From Dehalococcoidia bacterium (GTDB lineage Bacteria; Chloroflexota; Dehalococcoidia; SZUA-161): a DNA stretch of 6,275 nucleotides. The stretch is from positions 1 to 6,275 of the forward strand of contig JACUUS010000131.1 in assembly GCA_014859215.1 (NCBI GenBank), in the 5' to 3' direction. The notes beneath the pieces were generated by a model, which was given only the letters and a program-made list of their open reading frames with translations, had not been told where the DNA came from and made no database searches. Positions 1-4,978 of this stretch are shown one piece after another; the stretch's first letter is position 1, and each line of letters opens with the position of its first letter. Made by a program: the position numbers and the translations under genes.

Positions 1-54
1 TCTCCGCCCTGAACGCAGCAGGAAGGAGCGGAAACGCCCGGCGGAAGCTGTTGC
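1..54 (+). other. Possible 3' end of an upstream gene (unidentified)
   Basis: Two forward frames are open from the left edge. One, starting at base 2, runs to a TGA at 56-58 and would end in a basic, charged tail (…RKERKRPAEAVA). The other, starting at base 3, runs to a TAA at 78-80 and would cross the promoter. Either could be the C-terminus of a gene lying mostly outside the window. With so few codons I cannot tell them apart or exclude non-coding DNA. The first is slightly preferred because it ends where the promoter begins. Confidence 0.2.
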
Positions 55-83
55 TTGACAGGACTCTCGCCCCCTGCTAAACT
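55..83 (+). promoter_or_regulatory. Promoter of the bzd operon (sigma70-type)
   Basis: A perfect -35 box TTGACA (55-60) is followed by exactly 17 bp and TAAACT (78-83, 4 of 6 to TATAAT). The bases TGC just before the -10 box provide a TGn extended -10. The predicted start of transcription is about 90, which gives a leader of about 190 nt before bzdN. The same two hexamers with the same spacing recur upstream of glyA, which raises confidence in both. Confidence 0.65.
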
Positions 84-97
84 TCTACTGACAATTC

Positions 98-107
98 TCT
101 CGCGAGA
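98..107. promoter_or_regulatory. Perfect 10-bp palindrome, candidate operator
   Basis: TCTCGCGAGA is its own reverse complement. It lies about 15 bp downstream of the -10 box, roughly +8 to +17 of the predicted transcript, a position where a bound dimeric repressor would block promoter escape. No regulator gene is in the window, so the binding protein is unknown. A one-mismatch copy (TCTCGCGTGA) lies in the spacer of the promoter at 6234-6262. Regulation by this site is inference. Confidence 0.35.
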
Positions 108-136
108 CCCCACCATCACCAGCGAGCATACGTTAC

Positions 137-242
137 GGTGTTAGAATATCTTGCCTGATAGCAACGATGCTGCCATTTGTCAGAGTAACACCTGCAAAAT
201 AGAGGCTTGTCGACCCGCAAGACGGGACCCGGCATAGCCTCT
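137..242 (+). promoter_or_regulatory. Structured 5' leader with two inverted repeats
   Basis: Two perfect 7-bp inverted repeats stand side by side in the untranslated leader of bzdN. GGTGTTA (137-143) pairs with TAACACC (186-192), enclosing a small AGCA/TGCT hairpin (160-171). AGAGGCT (201-207) pairs with AGCCTCT (236-242), enclosing a CCCG/CGGG hairpin (214-226). The second structure ends about 20 nt before the ribosome binding site. I could not match it to any riboswitch class I know, and there is no U-tract terminator. It may be a cis-regulatory RNA, but repeats of this length also arise by chance. Confidence 0.3.
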
Positions 243-260
243 AATCATGTAGCAGCTAAA

Positions 261-269
261 AGGGAGGAG
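261..269 (+). promoter_or_regulatory. Ribosome binding site deciding the GTG start of bzdN
   Basis: AGGGAGGAG is a strong Shine-Dalgarno sequence placed 10 nt before GTG at 280. An in-frame TAG at 250-252 leaves no other start between the stop and this GTG. The next in-frame ATG falls at codon 42, inside the conserved N-terminal region. The GTG start is therefore well supported. Confidence 0.8.
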
Positions 270-279
270 CAAGAGAACA

Positions 280-1407
280 GTGGGAGCTATCGAGAAGTTC
301 CGCGAAGTGCTGGCCAATCGACACCAGTATGCCAGGGAATGGAAAGAGCGGACCGGAGGCAAAGCAATCGGCTGGCTGTGCTCATATTCACCAGTCGAGC
401 TGATGTATGCAGCCGGGATGCTTCCTGTCCGCATTCTCGGGACTCATGAAGTCCAGGATGTAACAGACAGGTATCTTTTCCCTACCGTATGTCCTTTCTC
501 CCGCGACGCCCTCGCCCAGGGACTGAAGGGCCGCTACGAATACCTTGACGGCATGATCATGGCCCGGACATGTTCCCATGTACAGGGCACATTTGACAAC
601 TGGAAGAACTATGTACCCACTCCCTTCATATTCTACGTCTGGTTCCCCTGCCATGTTCAGAGCCCCAGAGCAAAGCCCTGCCTTACCGGCGAGCTTGCAG
701 GCTTCCAAAGCGCTCTGGAAGAATTCCTCAGAAAGAAGATCTCCCGGGATGACCTGGACAATGCAATTGAGCTTTATAATAAGAACCGCAGCATGATGAA
801 GCAGGTCTATGAATTCAGGAAGCAGGACAATCCTCCGATAACCGGCTCTGAGGCGATGGAAATGGTGGTCGCGAGTCAGCTAATGGATGTCCGGGAGCAT
901 AACGAACTCCTCGAGGAGTTGCTCCAGGAGCTGCCGGACCGCAAATTGGACCGCGACCCTGGTATGCGCCTCATGTTGATCGGCAGCGAAATGGATGATA
1001 TCCAGTTTATCCGGCTTCTTGAAACTCTCGGCTGCACCTTTGTCGCGGATGAGCACTGCACTGGCAGCCGGTATTTTTGGGATGAGGTCGCGCCGGAGGA
1101 AGATAGGCTGGCGGCTATTTCCGCACGCTATGTTGATCGCTGGCCTTGCCCGGCTATCGGAGGAGAGATCGGGGACCGATTCAGGCGGGTGCTCAGCCAC
1201 GCCAGGGACTGGTCGGTGCAGGGAGCCCTCTTGTATCAGCAGAAATTCTGTGATCCGCACGAATTCGACATTCCAGTGCTCCAGCGAATGTTCCGCGAAA
1301 ACGATATTCCCACGCTGGTACTCGAATTCGATGTCACCATCCCATTCGGGCAGTTCCGGACAAGGGTTGAGGCCTTCCTCGAAATGGTCGAACTCGAAGT
1401 CCTGTAG
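280..1407 (+). CDS. bzdN: Benzoyl-CoA reductase small catalytic subunit, BzdN-like (BcrC/BadD family)
   Basis: This 375-residue protein belongs to the 2-hydroxyacyl-CoA dehydratase D / benzoyl-CoA reductase family (HGD-D). With BzdO it would form the cytoplasmic active-site module that transfers two low-potential electrons to the aromatic ring of an acyl-CoA. Visible family marks are the N-terminal CSYSPVELMYAAGMLPVR (34-51), CPFSRDAL (71-78), TCSH (97-100), KFCDPHEFDIP (322-332) and the C-terminal FGQFRTRVEAFLE (356-368). By analogy with solved dehydratases, two Cys in the N-terminal half and one in the C-terminal half hold a [4Fe-4S] cluster; C71, C98 and C324 are the best candidates (inferred). 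It is the first gene of the operon and lies 44 nt before bzdO. Length fits BzdN/BcrC. A 2-hydroxyacyl-CoA dehydratase subunit is the main alternative, but the two unlike ATPase genes and the ferredoxin downstream favour a reductase. Confidence 0.85.
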   Translation: MGAIEKFREVLANRHQYAREWKERTGGKAIGWLCSYSPVELMYAAGMLPVRILGTHEVQDVTDRYLFPTVCPFSRDALAQGLKGRYEYLDGMIMARTCSHVQGTFDNWKNYVPTPFIFYVWFPCHVQSPRAKPCLTGELAGFQSALEEFLRKKISRDDLDNAIELYNKNRSMMKQVYEFRKQDNPPITGSEAMEMVVASQLMDVREHNELLEELLQELPDRKLDRDPGMRLMLIGSEMDDIQFIRLLETLGCTFVADEHCTGSRYFWDEVAPEEDRLAAISARYVDRWPCPAIGGEIGDRFRRVLSHARDWSVQGALLYQQKFCDPHEFDIPVLQRMFRENDIPTLVLEFDVTIPFGQFRTRVEAFLEMVELEVL

Positions 1408-1451
1408 CAGGTACGACCACCCCAGATAACAAGAACGGAGGCGTACAAAAG

Positions 1452-2765
1452 ATGACCACCCATTTGAAGTACGAAACAAAGCCGCTCGAGTGCTGGCAAT
1501 GGGGAAAGGAACTCAGGCTCGAAGCATACCAGGAGCTGGTATCCGGCCATGAGCAGGGCAAGTTGATGGTCCTGGGTTGCGCGGCAACCCCCTACGGACT
1601 CCTGGCAGGATTCGGTGACTTCGTCTTCCTCGCGGGAGAGCCGTACGGAGCAAGCGTAGCAGCTGACCCGCCCTTCTCGATTCCCTGCATGGAGGCATAT
1701 GAGGCCAAGGGATATGCCCGCGATATGTGCGGGTACATGCGCAATTTCCTTGGGTCGATGTATCTGGACAAGTATTACTTCACAGGCGGCCGATTTCCGA
1801 AATTCGACTTCGCCTGGAGCGTGCGTCATTGTCCCGCGGGGCATCCAAAATGGCACGAAATTGTCTCGGAGTTCCAGGGTATACCCATGAACTACGTAGA
1901 CGACGAGACGATGCTCGCCACCCACGGCGACCAGGAGCACCGGATTGACTACGTTGCCGGCCAGTACCTCGATTCGATCGCGTGGATGGAGAAGGTTACG
2001 GGCAGAACCTTTGATGACGAGAAGGCTATCCAGGCGATGCGCTCCTATTTTCTTAACGAGTCCCTCTGGGGAGAAATCTGCCTTCTGAACGGCGCCGTAC
2101 CAGCGCCACTCGATATCAAGAGCATGTTCGCTCTCATGCCCATAGCGATGCTGAGGAGGCACGAGAAAATCGCAACCACGTTCCTGGAGACCCTCAGAGA
2201 CGAGTTGAAGGACCGCATATCAAAGCATATAGCCGCAGTTCCGACCGAGAGATACCGGATGTGTATGCTGACTCCTCCACCCTGGAGTTTTCTCAAGGTA
2301 TTCAGATATCTTGAGAATTTCGGGGTCGTTTTCGTCGGTACGTATGTGTACCTCATAAACTCCGGAGAGGTCAAATTCCTGCTGGATGAGGGCACGGTTG
2401 TGCCGGCAACCGTCCCGGAAAAACGGCCCGGCTGGCCCGAGATGAAGAACCGTGAGGACCTCTGCCGGACCATAGCGCGGTGGCGCGCTGAGCATCCGTT
2501 CCAATCCACGCTGGATACCCGGAAGAAGGAATACCTGATTATTCTCAACCACTGGAAGGCCAACGCGTATCTTCTGCTCCTCAATCGCGGATGTGTGCCC
2601 ATGACGACAAACATGTACGATTTCCAGCGTCACCTTCAGGCAAACGGCATTGCGGTCTCGATGTTCGAAGGCAACTTCGCAGATTGCCGCGACATAGACG
2701 AGACCGGTGTCCTCGACAGGCTCGAGGCATTCCTGGAGGGACAGGGCATCTACAGACTTGCATAG
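1452..2765 (+). CDS. bzdO: Benzoyl-CoA reductase large catalytic subunit, BzdO-like (BcrB/BadE family)
   Basis: This 437-residue protein is the larger partner of BzdN in the HGD-D family and should complete the catalytic heterodimer, one [4Fe-4S] cluster per subunit. Candidate cluster cysteines are C93 in DMCGYMRN, C127 in RHCPAGHPKW and C381 in NRGCVP. This again gives two in the N-terminal half and one in the C-terminal half. The central segment ALMPIAMLRRHE (227-238) and the C-terminal MFEGNFADCRDIDE (404-417) resemble BcrB/BadE-type subunits, the latter replacing the more familiar 'D.AD.R' stretch. Translation starts at ATG 1452 with GGAGG at 1437-1441, a 10-nt spacing. The length is as expected for BzdO/BcrB, and the gene is clearly distinct from bzdN. 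No signal peptide or membrane segment is apparent, so it is cytoplasmic. Family assignment is secure; the exact substrate is not. Confidence 0.85.
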   Translation: MTTHLKYETKPLECWQWGKELRLEAYQELVSGHEQGKLMVLGCAATPYGLLAGFGDFVFLAGEPYGASVAADPPFSIPCMEAYEAKGYARDMCGYMRNFLGSMYLDKYYFTGGRFPKFDFAWSVRHCPAGHPKWHEIVSEFQGIPMNYVDDETMLATHGDQEHRIDYVAGQYLDSIAWMEKVTGRTFDDEKAIQAMRSYFLNESLWGEICLLNGAVPAPLDIKSMFALMPIAMLRRHEKIATTFLETLRDELKDRISKHIAAVPTERYRMCMLTPPPWSFLKVFRYLENFGVVFVGTYVYLINSGEVKFLLDEGTVVPATVPEKRPGWPEMKNREDLCRTIARWRAEHPFQSTLDTRKKEYLIILNHWKANAYLLLLNRGCVPMTTNMYDFQRHLQANGIAVSMFEGNFADCRDIDETGVLDRLEAFLEGQGIYRLA

Positions 2766-2797
2766 GTCCCTGATCACAGAATGATGAAGACAGCAAT

Positions 2798-2804
2798 GAG
2801 GTGA
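2798..2804 (+). promoter_or_regulatory. Ribosome binding site deciding the bzdP start
   Basis: GAGGTGA matches the anti-Shine-Dalgarno sequence and sits 5 nt before ATG 2810. The alternative in-frame GTG at 2801 lies inside this site, so it cannot easily serve as the start. ATG 2810 also places the conserved AGIDMG phosphate motif right at the N-terminus, as usual for the short ATPase subunit. Confidence 0.7.
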
Positions 2805-2809
2805 GACCA

Positions 2810-3574
2810 ATGATTTCCGCCGGTATAGATATGGGAGCCCAGGCAGTAAAAGTGGTTATCGTAAATGACGGCAAGGTCGTTGCCCGCAGCATGACCCACA
2901 CGGGCTTCGAACCTCTGGAGTCCGCCAAAAAGGCCCTCGACGACGCCGCAAATAAGGCCGGCATTCCCAGGGAAGATATTAAGAGCGTCATAGCTACAGG
3001 CGCCGGTCGAAAAGCGGTCGATTTCGCAACCAGGACCGTTACCGAGGTTACCGCGGACGCCAGAGGCGTCGTAAGCCTCCTCCCCTCCGTGAGGACCGTT
3101 ATCGACATCGGCGCGGAGGAAGCACGGGGCATAAGCTGCGATGCCGAGGGAAAGGTCCTTGATTTCGCCAAGAATGACAAATGCGCCGCTGGAGCGGGAG
3201 CATTTGTCGAAAGTATGGCACGTGCCCTGGACATTAAGATTCCGGAAATGATTGCCATTTCTCTCAAGTCTACACAGGATGCTCCGATAAATGCCACCTG
3301 CGCGGTCTTCGCCGAGTCCGAAGTGGTATCCCTTATCCATTCAAAGATTGAGAAAGCCGATATCGCTCACGCGGTCCACGATGCCATAGCATCGCGGGTC
3401 TCGTCCATGGTGCGCAGAATTCCTGTGGAGAAAGACGTCGCCTTAATCGGAGGCGTCGCCAACAATGCTGCTGTAGTGGATGTAATGAAGAAACACCTCG
3501 GTGTGGATATCATCGTGCCCGAACACCCCGATTATGTAAGCGCGCTCGGAGCCGCGCTGTCGGCGGCAGCCTAG
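2810..3574 (+). CDS. bzdP: Benzoyl-CoA reductase ATPase subunit, BzdP-like (BcrD/BadG type)
   Basis: This 254-residue ASKHA-fold ATPase of the BcrA/BadF/HgdC family is one half of the electron-activation module that couples ATP hydrolysis to electron transfer into BzdN/BzdO. Motifs in order: phosphate-1 loop AGIDMGAQAVKVV (4-16), ATGAGRK (62-68), phosphate-2 region VIDIGAEEARGI (97-108), NDKCAAGAGAF (122-132), CAVFAESEV (164-172), and the adenosine-site LIGGVANNAA (212-221). C125 and C164 should each contribute to a [4Fe-4S] cluster shared across the ATPase dimer. The phosphate-2 motif reads GAEE where the activator consensus is GGQD, a difference I associate with the BcrD/BzdP side of the heterodimer. 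The gene follows bzdO by 44 nt and precedes its paralogue bzdQ by 17 nt. Length fits a short ATPase subunit. Confidence 0.82.
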   Translation: MISAGIDMGAQAVKVVIVNDGKVVARSMTHTGFEPLESAKKALDDAANKAGIPREDIKSVIATGAGRKAVDFATRTVTEVTADARGVVSLLPSVRTVIDIGAEEARGISCDAEGKVLDFAKNDKCAAGAGAFVESMARALDIKIPEMIAISLKSTQDAPINATCAVFAESEVVSLIHSKIEKADIAHAVHDAIASRVSSMVRRIPVEKDVALIGGVANNAAVVDVMKKHLGVDIIVPEHPDYVSALGAALSAAA

Positions 3575-3591
3575 GTCAGAAAGGGAGTAAG

Positions 3592-4467
3592 ATGACGACG
3601 GAATTCTATAGATGGACAGAAAGCACCTGGAAGAATCCTGATAAAGACTGGCGCAAAGCGGAGACAATTACGGCGGGCATTGATGTTGGGTCCGTGAGCT
3701 CACAAGCCGTCGTTCTTGCGGATAACGACATCTATTGTTACTGCAACACGCGCACCGGTTCCAATAGCCCTGAAAGCGCCCAGAGAGCACTGGCCATGGC
3801 CCTTCAGGAGACCGATATCAAGCCGGATGATATTAAATTCACCGTCGGTACGGGTTACGGCAGGGTCAATATCCCCATGGCAAAAAAGGCCATTACCGAG
3901 ATAGCCTGCCATGCTCGCGGCGCGAACTACATGGGTGGACCGACAGTGAGGACCATACTCGATATGGGCGGTCAGGACCTTAAAGGCATCCATTGCGATG
4001 AAAGAGGAAAAGTCACGCAGTTCCTGATGAACGACAAATGCGCAGCCGGCACCGGCCGCGGCATGGAAGTCATGGCTGAACTCCTCCAGGTGCCCATTGT
4101 CGATGTCGGCAGGATGTCACTGGAGGTCGACGAGGAGCCACCCCCGGTAAGCAGCACCTGCGTCATCTTCGCCAAGTCCGAAGCTATAGGTCTGCTGCGC
4201 ACCGGCTGGACAAAGAACATGGTGCTCGCCGCCTATTGCTCCGCAATGGCTCATCGAGTCGTCGGCCTGCTCGAACGGATCGGAATCGAGAAGGATTTTG
4301 TTATTACAGGCGGAATATCCAAGAACATCGGGGTAACGAGCCGAATCCTCAAAGAGCTCAAGATAGAGACCCAGCCTCTCAAACCCGATGCGCAGATAGC
4401 CGGCGCGCTGGGGGCTGCTCTCTTCGCCCGGGACCTGCTGCTGAAATCCCAGAAGTCAGGAGCGTAG
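3592..4467 (+). CDS. bzdQ: Benzoyl-CoA reductase ATPase subunit, BzdQ-like (BcrA/BadF type)
   Basis: This second ASKHA ATPase has 291 residues and carries an N-terminal extension of about 25 residues before the phosphate-1 loop TAGIDVGSVSSQAVV (27-41). It keeps the canonical activator motifs: TEIACHARGANY (102-113), phosphate-2 ILDMGGQDLKGI (122-133), NDKCAAGTGRG (147-157), CVIFAKSEAIGLL (190-202) and adenosine-site VITGGISKNIGV (237-248). C150 and C190 are the expected [4Fe-4S] ligands, pairing with C125 and C164 of BzdP. Such an ATPase dimer docks on the dehydratase-like subunits and fires electrons at very negative potential upon ATP hydrolysis. Start ATG 3592 follows AAGGGAG at 3581-3587. 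At 291 residues it is closer to BzdQ than to the longer BcrA of Thauera, which supports the Bzd sub-type. A homodimeric activator of 2-hydroxyacyl-CoA dehydratase is less likely given the neighbouring bzdP. Confidence 0.84.
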   Translation: MTTEFYRWTESTWKNPDKDWRKAETITAGIDVGSVSSQAVVLADNDIYCYCNTRTGSNSPESAQRALAMALQETDIKPDDIKFTVGTGYGRVNIPMAKKAITEIACHARGANYMGGPTVRTILDMGGQDLKGIHCDERGKVTQFLMNDKCAAGTGRGMEVMAELLQVPIVDVGRMSLEVDEEPPPVSSTCVIFAKSEAIGLLRTGWTKNMVLAAYCSAMAHRVVGLLERIGIEKDFVITGGISKNIGVTSRILKELKIETQPLKPDAQIAGALGAALFARDLLLKSQKSGA

Positions 4468-4473
4468 TCGCTT

Positions 4474-4791
4474 ATGTTATCATGGGTGCTCAGAAGGCTC
4501 GCCGCAAAGTTCGGGTACATTGCCAATTATGGCTATACAGACGGCTCGGGGGACTATTACATCATAGTGGACACGGACAAGTGTGACGGCTGCGGCAAAT
4601 GCGTGGAAGCCTGCCCCCAGGGCGTGCTCGAGGTTTTCACGGACGATTATGACGACCTTGTTGTGCAGGTCAAGAAGGAGCACAGCAAGAACCTCAAGTA
4701 TGCGTGCGCTGTCTGCAAACCCGTCAGCGGCGCACATGACCTAAAATGCCAGGCTGCTTGTCCAGGTGAGGCGATAAGCCATTCCTGGTGA
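4474..4791 (+). CDS. bzdM: 2[4Fe-4S] ferredoxin, BzdM-like, electron donor to the reductase
   Basis: This 105-residue protein carries two cluster motifs: C37-x2-C40-x2-C43-x3-C47-P and C78-x2-C81-x10-C92-x3-C96-P. The lengthened loop in the second motif recalls the Allochromatium-type ferredoxins used by benzoyl-CoA reductases, whose loop is about 8 residues. An N-terminal extension of about 30 residues precedes the first cluster. The likely role is to carry electrons from a ferredoxin-reducing oxidoreductase, not in this window, to the BzdPQ ATPase module. The start ATG 4474 is 6 nt after the bzdQ stop, with AGGAG at 4458-4462 inside the end of bzdQ, so translation is probably coupled. It is the last gene of the operon. 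The fold is certain from the motifs; the specific partner is inferred from position. Confidence 0.85.
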   Translation: MLSWVLRRLAAKFGYIANYGYTDGSGDYYIIVDTDKCDGCGKCVEACPQGVLEVFTDDYDDLVVQVKKEHSKNLKYACAVCKPVSGAHDLKCQAACPGEAISHSW

Positions 4792-4803
4792 ACCCCCGCT
4801 GTG

Positions 4804-4834
4804 ACTGAAGGCAGAAGGCTTTTCTGCCGCCAGT
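4804..4834 (+). terminator. Hairpin after bzdM, possible operon end or RNA stabiliser
   Basis: GGCAGAA (4810-4816) and TTCTGCC (4822-4828) form a perfect 7-bp stem with a 5-nt loop. ACTG (4804-4807) and CAGT (4831-4834) extend it beyond a small internal loop. It begins 12 nt after the bzdM stop codon. No U-tract follows, so it is not a standard intrinsic terminator. It may mark the 3' end of the bzd mRNA or protect it from 3' exonucleases. Confidence 0.45.
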
Positions 4835-4842
4835 GATCGCAG

Positions 4843-4871
4843 TTGACAGCGTTCGAGCCGTGAGGTAAACT
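4843..4871 (+). promoter_or_regulatory. Promoter upstream of glyA (sigma70-type)
   Basis: TTGACA (4843-4848), 17 bp, then TAAACT (4866-4871). Both hexamers and the spacing are identical to those of the bzd operon promoter. Predicted transcription starts near 4878, about 100 nt before the glyA ATG. It lies after the bzdM hairpin and before a terminator, so glyA can be transcribed independently of the bzd genes. Confidence 0.65.
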
Positions 4872-4919
4872 TTACCTGCCATTGCTATTCATATGCTGCC
4901 ACAGAGGACCCAACTCGAG

Positions 4920-4947
4920 GCCACGTGGGCGCAAACGTGGCTTTTTT
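4920..4947 (+). terminator. Intrinsic (rho-independent) terminator in the glyA leader
   Basis: GCCACGT (4920-4926) pairs perfectly with ACGTGGC (4935-4941) around an 8-nt loop. Six T residues follow at once (4942-4947). This is a textbook intrinsic terminator. It lies downstream of the glyA promoter and 31 nt before the glyA ATG. It could stop bzd read-through, act as a glyA attenuator, or both. The left arm also contains the 8-bp palindrome CCACGTGG (4921-4928), which could offer an alternative fold. Confidence 0.75.
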
Positions 4948-4978
4948 GATTCAGGGTTCAGGCAAATATCGGAACAAC

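Noticed and set aside
167..202. 11-codon leader ORF (MLPFVRVTPAK) before bzdN, whose first nine bases match those of the glyA leader ORF
   Set aside because: There is no Shine-Dalgarno site and no terminator to control. A shared 9-mer between two leaders of this size is not very unlikely by chance.
84..279. Known riboswitch classes (glycine, THF, cobalamin, cyclic di-GMP, T-box) in the bzd leader
   Set aside because: I looked for their conserved cores by eye and found none. A covariance-model search would be needed to be sure.
207..449. Forward ORF overlapping the leader and the start of bzdN
   Set aside because: It runs in another frame through the conserved N-terminus of bzdN, starts inside the inverted repeat, and lacks a ribosome binding site.
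1236..2162. Long antisense open frame (308 codons) opposite bzdN/bzdO, and similar ones at 880-1479 and 2581-3297
   Set aside because: They lie opposite genes with clear family motifs, have low-complexity or atypical composition, and show no recognisable domain. They are a by-product of GC-rich codon use.
2781..2804. Mini-ORF (MMKTAMR) between bzdO and bzdP
   Set aside because: It has seven codons without its own ribosome binding site and overlaps the bzdP Shine-Dalgarno region; coincidental.
2801..2809. GTG start for bzdP three codons upstream of ATG 2810
   Set aside because: This GTG is part of the GAGGTGA ribosome binding site that serves ATG 2810, and it has no good Shine-Dalgarno sequence of its own.
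280..4467. Reading the cluster as a 2-hydroxyglutaryl-CoA-type dehydratase
   Set aside because: Such dehydratases use a single homodimeric activator gene. Here two different ATPases, a dedicated ferredoxin and the N-O-P-Q-M order point to a benzoyl-CoA reductase.
4925..4978. Upstream in-frame GTG start for glyA, adding 18 residues
   Set aside because: The GTG lies inside the stem of the intrinsic terminator and its only purine-rich element is 4 nt away. The extra residues are not expected in the family, and starting at ATG 4979 gives the normal length.
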